64,000 nucleotides of DNA from Olivibacter domesticus. GTDB taxonomy: Bacteria; Bacteroidota; Bacteroidia; Sphingobacteriales; Sphingobacteriaceae. Shown here piece by piece: positions 1 to 7,764 of this stretch. The position numbers and the translations under genes are program-made. The DNA lies in the NCBI RefSeq assembly GCF_900109575.1, contig NZ_FOAF01000001.1:1521662-1585661 (forward strand), written 5' to 3'. The stretch's first letter is position 1; every line of letters begins with the position of its first letter. The notes beneath the pieces were generated by a model. It was given only the letters and a program-made list of their open reading frames with translations, ran no database searches and was not told the DNA's origin.

Positions 1-1887
1 GATGATTTGGACAACTATTTCAGAAGCTCCGATATCGGCCAGATTTTCTTGGATGCGGACCTAAATATCAGGCGCTTCAACCCGCAGGCTATGCGGCTGA
101 TTAACTTAATAGAGACTGATATCGGTCGTCCTATCAGCCATATATCCAATAACCTATCCGATGACACCCTGTTGGAAAACATTATTGAAGTACAGGATAG
201 CGAAAATGTATATGAAAAACAGATCCGGCTCAAAGATGGCCGCTTAAACCTCATGCGGATTTATCCCTATGTACGTCGCGACAAAGAAACCGATGGCGTG
301 GTACTTACTTTTGTAGATATTTCAGCTTTAGAAAACCTAAACAGTATCATCAAAGGAGTTTTTGACGCCAGTTTGGATGCTATTTTAGTATTGTCCCATC
401 AACAAGATGCCATTAGCACAGGCCAACAATTTGATTTGCTAACTCAAAACCAAGCAGCAGACGCCCTTCTGCAAGGGCTGGGTATCCTAGATAAGAAAAC
501 TAATTTCTTCGAGCAATTAAGTAAAAGCGTGGGGCAACGTGTAGAAAAAAGAATGCTCGAAACCTTTCAGACCGGACGTTCGGGTAAAATGGAAATCAGC
601 CTTCGGGTGGCAAATACCGCCCAATGGTATGAATTCAGTATGGTAAAAATGAAAAATGGACTCGCACTATCCTTTCATAATATCACGCTGCAAAAAGACA
701 CGATGAATCGCTTGCGCAAAAATTATAATGAACTGGTTGTGGCCCGCGAACAATTAAAGACCTTAAACATCGGTTTAGAAGGAGAGGTCGCCAATAGAAC
801 AGCACAATTGGCTGCCAGCGAAGAGCGCTTTCGTTTTGTCGCACGGGCTACCAATGACTGTATACGAGATTGGGATCTTGTCAGTAATTCCGTTTGGCAT
901 AGCGAGAATTTCCATACCATTTTTAATTTTCCGGAAAGCCAGGCATTGGGTCAGATAGAAGATTGGTTTGAGCAGATCCATCCAGATGAACGTGATGACA
1001 TTCGCAAGAAGCTTTTTCAAGCCATCAACGAAGGGAGCGAACAGTGGAACGGTGAGTATCGCTTCAAAAAAGGACACGATAAATATTGCTATGTATTTGA
1101 TAGGAGCTTTATTCTCAAAAACGAATCAGACATTCCTTACCGCATCATCAGCTCCTTGATGGATGTAAGCCTTCTCAAAGAAGCAGAGCTGGCCACGCGC
1201 GAGCTCGCCAACAAAAAAGATGAGTTCATGAGTATTGCCAGCCATGAATTAAAAACACCTATTACCAGTATGAAGGCCAGTTTACAGCTTATTGATCGCT
1301 TCGCTGAAAAAGAAGATAGTAATGATAAGCTTAAGACCTTCATAACAAAGGCCAACCAGCAAGTAGACAAAATCACCTTTCTTATTGAAAATCTGCTCGA
1401 TGTCACAAAAATCCAGGCCGGCAAAGTTATACTGCAAAAAAGTGCATTTTCACTAGATGAGCTCATACAAGATTGTCTTTACGAAGTGCGCAATATGAGT
1501 CAGCATAAAATTGTCGTATCTGGCGATGCCCAAATTATTTTACATGCTGACAAAAACCGTATTGAACAGGTATTGATAAACTTTCTAACCAATGCTATCA
1601 AATACTCACCAGCGGCAGAAAAGGTAGAATTAACTATTGAAAAAAAGCAAACAGAAGTTATGATTGCTATACGTGATTATGGCATTGGTATCAGCGAAGA
1701 AAAGTTGCAAAGTGTATTTGATCGGTTTTTCCGGGTCGAAGAATCCTCCTCACAGTTCTCAGGTCTAGGCTTGGGATTATTTATCTCCGCCGATATCATA
1801 AAACGCCATGGCGGAGACCTTGGTGCTAGCAGCGTACCGAACAAAGGGTCCACTTTCTGGTTTACGCTACCCATTCCGGAAGGATAA
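1..1887 (+). CDS. CheB/CheR-PAS type sensor histidine kinase, C-terminal part (5' end outside window)
   Basis: The reading frame is open from the first base, so the start lies upstream of the window. The first visible residues (FRSSDIGQIFLD, then IRRFNP and DIGRPISHI) match the PAS segment that follows CheB-CheR methylesterase/methyltransferase modules in large fusion kinases. After it come a second PAS region, a coiled-coil linker, a PAS fold with a PAC-like end near codons 280-390, and a HisKA/HATPase_c core. Visible catalytic features are the H-box ASHELKTP (His codon at 1243-1245, about visible residue 415), the N-box FLTNAIKYS, the G1 box DYGIGIS and the G2 box GLGLGLF. The protein probably autophosphorylates at this His in response to an unknown signal. 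The CheB/CheR N-terminus is inferred from family resemblance, not seen. Confidence 0.9.
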   Translation, partial: DDLDNYFRSSDIGQIFLDADLNIRRFNPQAMRLINLIETDIGRPISHISNNLSDDTLLENIIEVQDSENVYEKQIRLKDGRLNLMRIYPYVRRDKETDGVVLTFVDISALENLNSIIKGVFDASLDAILVLSHQQDAISTGQQFDLLTQNQAADALLQGLGILDKKTNFFEQLSKSVGQRVEKRMLETFQTGRSGKMEISLRVANTAQWYEFSMVKMKNGLALSFHNITLQKDTMNRLRKNYNELVVAREQLKTLNIGLEGEVANRTAQLAASEERFRFVARATNDCIRDWDLVSNSVWHSENFHTIFNFPESQALGQIEDWFEQIHPDERDDIRKKLFQAINEGSEQWNGEYRFKKGHDKYCYVFDRSFILKNESDIPYRIISSLMDVSLLKEAELATRELANKKDEFMSIASHELKTPITSMKASLQLIDRFAEKEDSNDKLKTFITKANQQVDKITFLIENLLDVTKIQAGKVILQKSAFSLDELIQDCLYEVRNMSQHKIVVSGDAQIILHADKNRIEQVLINFLTNAIKYSPAAEKVELTIEKKQTEVMIAIRDYGIGISEEKLQSVFDRFFRVEESSSQFSGLGLGLFISADIIKRHGGDLGASSVPNKGSTFWFTLPIPEG

Positions 1888-1938
1888 ATTAAGCAATCAT
1901 GCCTTAATGGTTCAGATAAGTAACCGACATTAGGGCAA

Positions 1939-1969
1939 GATCCCAAAAGAATAACAACCTTTTGGGATC
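1939..1969. terminator. Inverted repeat after the histidine kinase
   Basis: A perfect 11-bp stem (GATCCCAAAAG / CTTTTGGGATC) with a 9-base loop lies 52 bases after the kinase stop. No T-run follows, so it may be a terminator or an RNA 3' end stabiliser. Confidence 0.55.
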
Positions 1970-2186
1970 CGGGAGACGACAATTTATCAGACGCCCCGCT
2001 TATGGGGGCCTACGCTTACAATTCAAGCTTATACTTATTATTTTTTTAATCTTGACTATATTATCTTTCCTAACATTATTTTCTGGCTCACATAAAACGG
2101 GCTATTTGCTATGGACATTTATGTTGCTTTACGTAGTATTCCTTACGTTTCGACATTTTACATGGGATATTTGTCACAAAAAATAA
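1962..2186 (+). CDS. Possible small membrane protein (weak)
   Basis: This is a 74-codon frame with only a TTG start, which falls inside the preceding hairpin. It encodes two hydrophobic stretches (about residues 21-42 and 48-65) and a basic N-terminus, so it could be a small inner-membrane protein. No family is recognised. The lack of an ATG near the 5' end and the overlap with the hairpin argue against it. Confidence 0.25.
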   Translation: MGSGRRQFIRRPAYGGLRLQFKLILIIFLILTILSFLTLFSGSHKTGYLLWTFMLLYVVFLTFRHFTWDICHKK

Positions 2187-2231
2187 AGTAATTAGAAATT
2201 CAATAACGTAAATATTTGTTAACTTTCCTTT

Positions 2232-3425
2232 ATGGATACTGTTGTTTTCACCAAAACGCAAGCACGTAAAATCATTCTCGATGCGGCCTGCCTAACCAGA
2301 AAAGCGCAGCTCGGAACGGGAATCGAAGCCGTATACCGGTTTATAGATCATTTGGGTTTTGTGCAGCTGGATACAAATTATGTTGTCGAGCGCGCCCACC
2401 ATCATGTGATCGCTACAAGAGTTCCGGATTATAAAGTAGAATGGCTGAATGAACTTTGCGAGGAAGGCCGATTATTTGAGTACTTCACTTCAGATGCGGG
2501 CTATCTTCCCATGAGCGACTTTCGTTATTCATTACCCGTAAAAAATGCTTTTAAAACCCAAAATGAGCCTCACAGTCAAGCCGAGATTAATTTGATGAAG
2601 GAAATGATGGATTGCGTTGAACGGGACGGGCCTGTTAGGGTAACAGATTTTGAGAATGACCGAAGGGAAGCGAGCACCGGTTGGTGGGACTGGCGACCAG
2701 CCAAGGTTGCCTTGGAACGACTTTATCTTAACGGCGACCTGATGGTGAAGCGTACCCCAACCTTTCAAAAAATGTACGACCTACCACTAAACCTGGTACC
2801 TGATGAAATAAGCCTTACCATGCCCACAGATGAAGAATATGCACGCTATATTATCGAACGTACTTTAAGGGCGCTTGGTATCGCTTCTATCAGAGAAATG
2901 GCGTGGCGCAGCCGTCGGGTAAAAGGCAACCTGGTAAAAAAAACATTGGAAGCAATGGTCCTGACCGGCGAAGTAAAGAAAGTAACTGTTGAAGGAGTGA
3001 AAGGCCCACTCTACATGCTACGCGATCAGGATACCGATATCAAACTTGCGAACGAAGTTTTCATCCTATCGCCATTTGATATTCTCAATGTATTTCGCCA
3101 CCGTTTAAAAGACTTTTTTGACTTCGAATACCAGATTGAATGCTTTGTACCCGCTCCAAAACGCCTTTACGGATATTTTTCATTACCGGTATTAGCAGGT
3201 GAAACGTTCATTGCAAGAATGGATGCGAAAGCTGACCGCAAACAAAAAGTGCTGATCGTTCATAATATCCATTTTGAGCCGGTCTCCTTAGCGCAGCATA
3301 CGCTTGCAAAGTTTGTAGAAGCGCTCAAATCTTTCGTCCTTTTTAACCAGTGTCATGACATTACCTTTAGCAGAACAAACAACGAAACTTATTTGGAAGC
3401 GATCCGTAAAGAGTTTTCAGGATAG
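2232..3425 (+). CDS. YcaQ/AlkX-like winged-helix DNA glycosylase family protein
   Basis: This 397-aa protein has the winged-helix architecture of the YcaQ/AlkZ (HTH_42) family, whose characterised members unhook interstrand crosslinks or alkylated bases by base excision. The family's catalytic QxD motif is present as Q45-L-D47 within GFVQLDT, followed by the typical ERAHHH segment. Its length (about 400 aa) is normal for the YcaQ branch. It stands alone between a two-component kinase and a convergent accessory cassette and ends in a strong terminator at 3440-3468. The family call is firm; the precise lesion it acts on is inference. Confidence 0.87.
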   Translation: MDTVVFTKTQARKIILDAACLTRKAQLGTGIEAVYRFIDHLGFVQLDTNYVVERAHHHVIATRVPDYKVEWLNELCEEGRLFEYFTSDAGYLPMSDFRYSLPVKNAFKTQNEPHSQAEINLMKEMMDCVERDGPVRVTDFENDRREASTGWWDWRPAKVALERLYLNGDLMVKRTPTFQKMYDLPLNLVPDEISLTMPTDEEYARYIIERTLRALGIASIREMAWRSRRVKGNLVKKTLEAMVLTGEVKKVTVEGVKGPLYMLRDQDTDIKLANEVFILSPFDILNVFRHRLKDFFDFEYQIECFVPAPKRLYGYFSLPVLAGETFIARMDAKADRKQKVLIVHNIHFEPVSLAQHTLAKFVEALKSFVLFNQCHDITFSRTNNETYLEAIRKEFSG

Positions 3426-3439
3426 TACAATAAACACAA

Positions 3440-3468
3440 AAAGGGGGAAATTCACCGTTTCCCCCTTT
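3440..3468. terminator. Bidirectional intrinsic terminator
   Basis: A perfect 11-bp stem (AAAGGGGGAAA / TTTCCCCCTTT) with a 7-base loop sits between the convergent YcaQ-like gene and the small membrane gene at 3492-3704. A-rich and T-rich flanks serve both directions. Confidence 0.85.
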
Positions 3469-3491
3469 ATCGTTTCACTCAAGTGTAGTGA

Positions 3492-3704
3492 TCACTTATC
3501 CTCTTTCGCAACGGTAGATATGGCCGATGCAACTATACCTGCTGTAGCCAGGTAACCGGCAATACTAATGACCGTTACCGGTAAGGTAATGGGAGCTGCT
3601 AGTAATGCTCCTCCTATCGCTCCTAAAGTTAAACCTATGGTTCTTATTTTTTTGAAGAACTTTGGTGTGGGAGACTTTATTCTATCGGTTATTTCTGTTT
3701 TCAT
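3492..3704 (-). CDS. Small holin-like membrane protein
   Basis: A 70-aa protein if started at the ATG giving MKTEITDRIK; an upstream start at 3725 adds 7 residues. A basic amphipathic N-terminus (KFFKKIR) is followed by a long Gly/Ala-rich hydrophobic stretch rich in small residues, which probably forms one or two transmembrane helices. It is the last gene of the minus-strand DUF6266/DUF5675 cassette. Size and topology resemble small phage holins, but no family motif proves this. Confidence 0.6.
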   Translation of the reverse strand: MKTEITDRIKSPTPKFFKKIRTIGLTLGAIGGALLAAPITLPVTVISIAGYLATAGIVASAISTVAKEDK

Positions 3705-3813
3705 AATTTTTGATTTAAGTATCAAGACATAAGTATCAAGACCTAAGGCTTCATATATAATATATAAACATCAATATATCAGTTATATTAACTAATTAAA
3801 CTAATCTAAAAGT

Positions 3814-4029
3814 TTAATGTTTTCGTTCTAAAAAATCCATTCTTTGCCGCAGCAAATTGTAATTCGCTTTTAGTTCTGCCTTCATTAGCTGGATATTGGC
3901 TTTCACGACGGCCATATCGTTTTCCATCTTCCTAAAGTTTCCATGTAATTGTTTTAAGAAATAAGCTATAATAGAGAGTAGTATACTGATTACTATACCT
4001 AGTGATGTTATTAATTCTAGTGTTTTCAT
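3814..4029 (-). CDS. Small membrane-anchored coiled-coil protein
   Basis: A 71-aa protein with one N-terminal transmembrane helix (about residues 6-26) followed by a charged helical tail with heptad-like spacing. The layout resembles phage Rz/spanin-like or holin-accessory proteins and many small Bacteroidota prophage membrane proteins. It lies between the DUF5675 gene and the holin-like gene on the same strand, separated from DUF5675 by a repeat-rich 575-base gap. Function unknown. Confidence 0.6.
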   Translation of the reverse strand: MKTLELITSLGIVISILLSIIAYFLKQLHGNFRKMENDMAVVKANIQLMKAELKANYNLLRQRMDFLERKH

Positions 4030-4604
4030 TGTTTTTTTAATTAAAAATGTTTATTAACTTTTCGCTTGATCGAAAAGTTACAAAAGATCAAGACTGCATA
4101 ATCTTCGCTAAAAAGTTTTTCCTAAGCGATAATATGCAGCCGCTACGCTTCCTCATATTATCTTTACCCACTTCTCTCAAAACTTTTTTAACGCTCATCT
4201 TATGAGGTCGCTCCTCCAAGCGTGCCGTAGTCTACATAGTTTTCCTAGTGCGCCAGCCTCTAATAACCAATAACGAGCAACTAATAACTATTATTAAAAG
4301 AGGCCGGTCCTGCTAACGTGCCGTAGTCTACATAGTTTTCCTAGTGCGCCAGCCTCTAATAACCAATAACGAACAACTAATAACTATTATTAAAAGAGGT
4401 TGGTCCTGCTAGCGTGCCGTTTCGCTTAAATGTATAATCTCTCCATTATGCTGAAAAGATCTTTAGGATAGCCTGTTCATCTCCGAAAAATTCGGCCTTA
4501 AAGATTCCGGCCACCACAGGCTAAGTAATTGCACAGACGGTCGAAGGAATATTTACAGCCGCGGCTTTTTGCTACTTTTTCAGCTGTAGGAAAAAGTAGA
4601 AGAA
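4030..4604. repeat. Repeat-rich intergenic block (composite repeat copy A)
   Basis: No gene is seen here. The block starts with the palindrome TAACTTTTCG/CGAAAAGTTA (4055-4080). Then comes a stretch resembling 5084-5259, two tandem 96-base units (4221-4316 and 4317-4412) sharing the start CGTGCCGTAGTC, and a hairpin at 4572-4599. Each 96-base unit carries an internal inverted repeat (CCTCTAATAA ... TTATTAAAAGAGG) able to form a stem. The palindrome type (ACTTTTxGCTTGA ... AAAAGT) is, from memory, common between genes in this family. Confidence 0.8.
4572..4599 (-). terminator. Terminator of the DUF5675 gene
   Basis: A 10-bp stem CTACTTTTTC/GAAAAAGTAG with an 8-base loop lies directly downstream of the DUF5675 stop codon, which is on the minus strand at 4605. 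Confidence 0.6.
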
Positions 4605-5036
4605 TTAAGTAATAAACAACAATTGCCCCGCAGCAGCGGCCTTAGCTAATAAAGGATACACCTTTTTATAAGCATCGGCGGAATGGAGCACCCGATAGTC
4701 GCCATCTATCAATTGGTAATAACTCCCTGTTAGCAGACACCCCCTTGTATCAGTATGATAGTTACCAATATGGAAAAATACCAATGTAAAATTGGGGATG
4801 CCTCTTACTTCTACCATTCCTTTATGTAACTTAGTATATCTACTTCTATACCTGCTGTTCATACTAGCTACCTTATTCAGAAAGAGTTGGTACTCTCCCG
4901 CCGGAATGGCGGTTTCTCCAGGAATTTTTGTATCCCTTATTTTATCTTCCAAGATGTAACACTGGAAGAGGTCGTTTATATATAACTGACCGAGTGTAGT
5001 ATTTTCGCCTTCGGCGATTCTTAATAGTTTTATCAT
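4605..5036 (-). CDS. DUF5675 family protein
   Basis: This 143-aa protein matches the DUF5675 pattern I recall: an N-terminal barrel with LEDKIRDTKIPGETAIPAG, then FFHIGN (His89) and DTRGCLLTG (Gly99-Cys100). The His plus Gly-Cys arrangement resembles the HxN/HGC catalytic layout of L,D-transpeptidases, so a peptidoglycan-related role is possible but unproven. DUF5675 genes are frequent in Bacteroidota prophages and phage-derived loci. It sits between DUF6266 genes and two tiny membrane proteins, all on the minus strand, which suggests a lysis-like or envelope cassette. Confidence 0.78.
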   Translation of the reverse strand: MIKLLRIAEGENTTLGQLYINDLFQCYILEDKIRDTKIPGETAIPAGEYQLFLNKVASMNSRYRSRYTKLHKGMVEVRGIPNFTLVFFHIGNYHTDTRGCLLTGSYYQLIDGDYRVLHSADAYKKVYPLLAKAAAAGQLLFIT

Positions 5037-5083
5037 TTTCTTTCTATTTATCTTTTTATGTCCTTTTTCTTGGCTATTCTCCT

Positions 5084-5329
5084 CGACTTTTGGCTTGACC
5101 CAAAAGTTCGCAAAAACTCAAGGCTTAATGGCTTTCGCTAAAAACCAGCTTTCTTTTTGTTCTGTGGAGCCGTTTCGTTACACTTCACTTCCACATAGAA
5201 CTCTCCTACCCGCTAAGCTGATTTTCTTAACGCTCATTCCATAAGGCCAGTCCTACAAGCGTGCCGTAGTCTACATAGTTTTCCTAGTGCGTCAACCTCT
5301 AATAACCAATAACGAACAACCAATAACTA
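5084..5329. repeat. Composite repeat copy B
   Basis: A second copy of the arrangement at 4055-4316: palindrome CGACTTTTGG ... CCCAAAAGTTCG, a diverged middle with the shared string TTAACGCTCAT, then 70 bases of the 96-base unit starting CGTGCCGTAGTC at 5260. It fills the gap between the DUF5675 gene and the first DUF6266 gene. Confidence 0.75.
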
Positions 5330-5331
5330 AA

Positions 5332-5955
5332 CTAAAATTCCCCTAAATACTGACTATTCGAAAACAGTTTGCTTTCGCGATTACTCACGCAGACGTAAAG
5401 GTGAACCGTGCTACCGGGAGGTTCTGCCTCCAAATCAATCGTTACGGATGCAGCTTCACGTACGGCCTCTCTAACGGCTACGGTTTTCGCTTTTACGTTG
5501 TAGCCCAAGACATACACACAATCATCGGCGAAGGAGCAGAAATTTGCCAGTGGCCGCCAGGTTACGTGTAGCTGCTTTCCCTGTAGTTGCACCTGCGGTT
5601 TCCAAAGCTTCGGTACCTTGCCCCGGCTGAGTACAATCTGTTCCGGCTTGATAGATAGATCCGGATAGGTTCCACCTATGGCGTTGTGCATGGCATGTGC
5701 CACGGCCATGTTCATGGCCGCCGTTTTCGATTTAACCTTATACGAAGCGGCGAAGCCAAGGTAGACCATTTCTTTCAGCGGCTTCAGGTAACCTCCCACC
5801 AGAGCCATCTTTGCCCTGGTTGCCAATTGCCCTGCTGTGGGCGGCTTAAGTGATTTTTTTGGTTTACTTCGGACATAGAAGCCGAAGGGCCCCATACAGC
5901 CCACAAATCCGCCCACTGATCCCGAAAAGCAGGTCATATTTATAAATTTTGCCAT
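5332..5955 (-). CDS. DUF6266 family protein (copy 1)
   Basis: A 207-aa protein started at the ATG giving MAKFIN; an upstream frame to 6003 is possible, but family members start with MAxx. The diagnostic N-terminal pattern is CFSGSVGGFVGCMG followed by a KPPTAGQLATRAK segment. The C-terminal half has Ig/FN3-like strands ending with the YLGEF tail. DUF6266 is a Bacteroidota-restricted family of unknown function, often duplicated in tandem. Here it lies 56 bases after the stop of copy 2. It lacks a signal peptide. Confidence 0.85.
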   Translation of the reverse strand: MAKFINMTCFSGSVGGFVGCMGPFGFYVRSKPKKSLKPPTAGQLATRAKMALVGGYLKPLKEMVYLGFAASYKVKSKTAAMNMAVAHAMHNAIGGTYPDLSIKPEQIVLSRGKVPKLWKPQVQLQGKQLHVTWRPLANFCSFADDCVYVLGYNVKAKTVAVREAVREAASVTIDLEAEPPGSTVHLYVCVSNRESKLFSNSQYLGEF

Positions 5956-6011
5956 TCTTTCTTGTTTTAAGGGATTGCGCCTGTAATAGCGCAATCCCAG
6001 CATTCATCCTA

Positions 6012-6650
6012 TTATGCTAGTGTATGCGATCCTGCATGCACGGTTTCTGAAATCAATTTCCCATCGCGACTGGTACTGAACAGCCAGACATCAGCCATAT
6101 GGCCTGCCGTATCGGCATCCAGCGGAATCTCCGCCTCGCCGTCCGAGCGCAGTACAATATCGTCCGATGTATAAAAAAGATTCAATTCGTGATCATACAG
6201 CAAGGGGTACATCTCATCATCCGCATGCCCATTGTACTTGTTCGTTGCCGGGTTCCACGAAACCGTCGCCACACCCGGCGCGATACCAACGGTAACATTA
6301 CGGGGCTGCAAGAGTGAGCCGTTGCTGAATGCTATTTTAGCATAGTCAATGCTAAAATCGGGGTACTCGCCGGTAACGGCTGGAAGGTTACGTGCCATCA
6401 CCAAATTGAGCAGTGTGGCCCGCGAGGTATCCAGGTTTGCGAAGCCAATCTCCATCAACCCACGTAAAGGCAATAAAAAGCGTCCCATCATTCCAAAGCG
6501 CCGTTGCTGTGCCAGCTGGCCTTCGGTAAAAGGCTTCGTTCTTTTTTTGCTGAGCCCCCGCATATAGTGAATGCTGCGCCAGCTGCTGCCGATTACGCTT
6601 CCCACTTTTCCAGAAAAGGTGCCGATGGCACCGTTGACAAATTTTGCCAT
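6012..6650 (-). CDS. DUF6266 family protein (copy 2)
   Basis: A 212-aa paralogue of the neighbouring gene. The N-terminus AIGTFSGKVGSVIG plus SWRSIHYMR is the canonical DUF6266 signature, followed by KPFTEGQLAQQ, then a C-terminal beta-rich region with WNP and HADDEMYPLLYD. The two copies are diverged in sequence, so the duplication is old. It is the first gene of the minus-strand cassette after a 610-base gap that holds hairpins and a tRNA-like gene. Function unknown. Confidence 0.88.
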   Translation of the reverse strand: MAKFVNGAIGTFSGKVGSVIGSSWRSIHYMRGLSKKRTKPFTEGQLAQQRRFGMMGRFLLPLRGLMEIGFANLDTSRATLLNLVMARNLPAVTGEYPDFSIDYAKIAFSNGSLLQPRNVTVGIAPGVATVSWNPATNKYNGHADDEMYPLLYDHELNLFYTSDDIVLRSDGEAEIPLDADTAGHMADVWLFSTSRDGKLISETVHAGSHTLA

Positions 6651-6994
6651 GTTGTGTTCTCCTTTTTTTAGTTAAAAAATAAACCACAGCGCCTTTGCAA
6701 TACCGGTATTATTACGCTGACGGAGACAAACATAAGTAGCGCTATATCAGCATCCTATAGCTAGAAACAGCTTGTCCGGTGACTGACCGGCCAAACCTAT
6801 TCTTTGGCCGTTAACTGTCCTTTAGCTGTCCTTTGCTTTTTTTGAAAGTCGTTGTTTAACCAAAAAATTTCGCTCGTTATTCAAATTTTTATTGATTTTT
6901 ATAGCGTTTAGCTGTTCTATTTCTTATACAAAAGTTGCGCATTAATTGTGTAGCACATAATAGCATACCTTTATTAGATTTGTATTGTTAAAAT
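6651..6994. other. Gene-free leader with alternative hairpins upstream of the DUF6266 genes
   Basis: No coding region is supported. Two overlapping inverted repeats are visible: CCGGT(6776-6780)/ACCGG(6786-6790) and CGGCCAAA(6788-6795)/TTTGGCCG(6803-6810). They share bases 6788-6790 and cannot both form, which is an arrangement typical of attenuators or switchable leaders. The rest is AT-rich. Confidence 0.5.
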
Positions 6995-7067
6995 GGTCGG
7001 ATGGCCGATTGGTAGGCAGATCTCCGCAAGACATCATAAAGTGGTTCGAATCCACTTCCGACCTCCA
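6995..7067 (+). tRNA. tRNA-Cys-like gene (anticodon GCA) with non-canonical C33
   Basis: A full 73-base cloverleaf can be drawn. The acceptor stem is GGTCGGA (6995-7001)/TCCGACC (7057-7063), 7 perfect pairs. The D-stem is GCC/GGC with GG in the loop. The T-arm is AGTGG-TTCGAAT-CCACT. Discriminator T7064 and an encoded CCA (7065-7067) follow. The anticodon loop CCGCAAG gives anticodon GCA (7026-7028), and U73 also fits tRNA-Cys. Two oddities stand out: position 33 is C (7025) instead of the near-invariant U, and the anticodon stem has a C-C mismatch (7022/7032). It may be a decayed or specialised copy carried by the accessory cassette. Confidence 0.75.
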
Positions 7068-7157
7068 TTTATCTTAAGCCCTTTAAAATTTTGCAATTTA
7101 TTCCTCTTGTAACCGTGTTCGTAGTTCGGTGCTATCTTGGAGGGGACACATTGGGGA

Positions 7158-7222
7158 CTCGTTGGGGCGCCGCGCCCACGAGCGCCCAACGAGGTGGCAG
7201 CCTGTTGGCTGCGAGGTGGCAG
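7158..7222. other. GC-rich structured segment
   Basis: Between the tRNA-like gene and the HTH gene lie an imperfect stem CTCGTTGGGgCG ... CGCCCAACGAG (7158-7193), a perfect hairpin GCAGCC-TGTT-GGCTGC (7197-7212) and the direct repeat GAGGTGGCAG at 7191-7200 and 7213-7222. The GC richness contrasts with its surroundings. No gene is seen. It could be a 3' structure or an attachment/recombination site. Confidence 0.45.
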
Positions 7223-7260
7223 TCATCTCCGAAGCCGGTAGGAAGCGAGCCTTAAGCGGG

Positions 7261-7632
7261 TTACTCCCCTCGGTAGTAACGACGGCAACGCTCTATGTCG
7301 CTTAAAAGAAAACGTCTTTCGCGGTTGCAATAGCTATGAACAGGTAGCATCCCACTTTTTGTTAGCCGGTACACCGTTTTGTCCGAAATGCCGATCCGCT
7401 CAGCTGCATATCTGGCACTATGCAACGTATCTTCTTCCGGAAACTGTACTGGGTGTTCACAGCTACAGGCACATGAGCACATATTCGTATGCTTGGCTTC
7501 CAGCGCTGCAATTAATTTTTCAAGCTGCTTTTGTTGAAATTCGATGTAAGTGTTTGTTAGGAAATTGTCTATATGCGTAAACTTTTCTTGAATAAGGTTA
7601 AGCTGTTCAATAAGCTTATCAAAATTGTTCAT
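7261..7632 (-). CDS. Excisionase-like helix-turn-helix protein with CxCxCxC motif
   Basis: A 123-aa protein started at the ATG giving MNNFDKL. The first 48 residues form a charged helix, followed by an unusual Cys cluster at residues 52, 54, 56 and 58 (MCSCACSCEHP). A C-terminal MerR/excisionase-type HTH_17 domain follows (SARYAAERIGISDKTVYRL, then a wing ending in RRFLLSDIERCRRYY). Such proteins usually regulate mobile elements or act as recombination directionality factors. The Cys cluster could bind metal. It is probably the regulator of the accessory cassette on the same strand. Confidence 0.75.
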   Translation of the reverse strand: MNNFDKLIEQLNLIQEKFTHIDNFLTNTYIEFQQKQLEKLIAALEAKHTNMCSCACSCEHPVQFPEEDTLHSARYAAERIGISDKTVYRLTKSGMLPVHSYCNRERRFLLSDIERCRRYYRGE

Positions 7633-7764
7633 CTGTATGTTTATAACTGGTGTGAAGGGCCTAGCTGCCACCGCCAAGATGCGCATTCAGTCCAAAGGGC
7701 CACGCCCGCTAAATAGGTTTTTGAAGGTTCAATGAAAAGACAAGAATACTTAAAGGTAGGTTAT

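Noticed and set aside
4221-4412. Tandem repeats considered as a CRISPR array
   Set aside because: The units are 96 bases, adjacent without variable spacers, and only two full copies exist; no cas genes are present.
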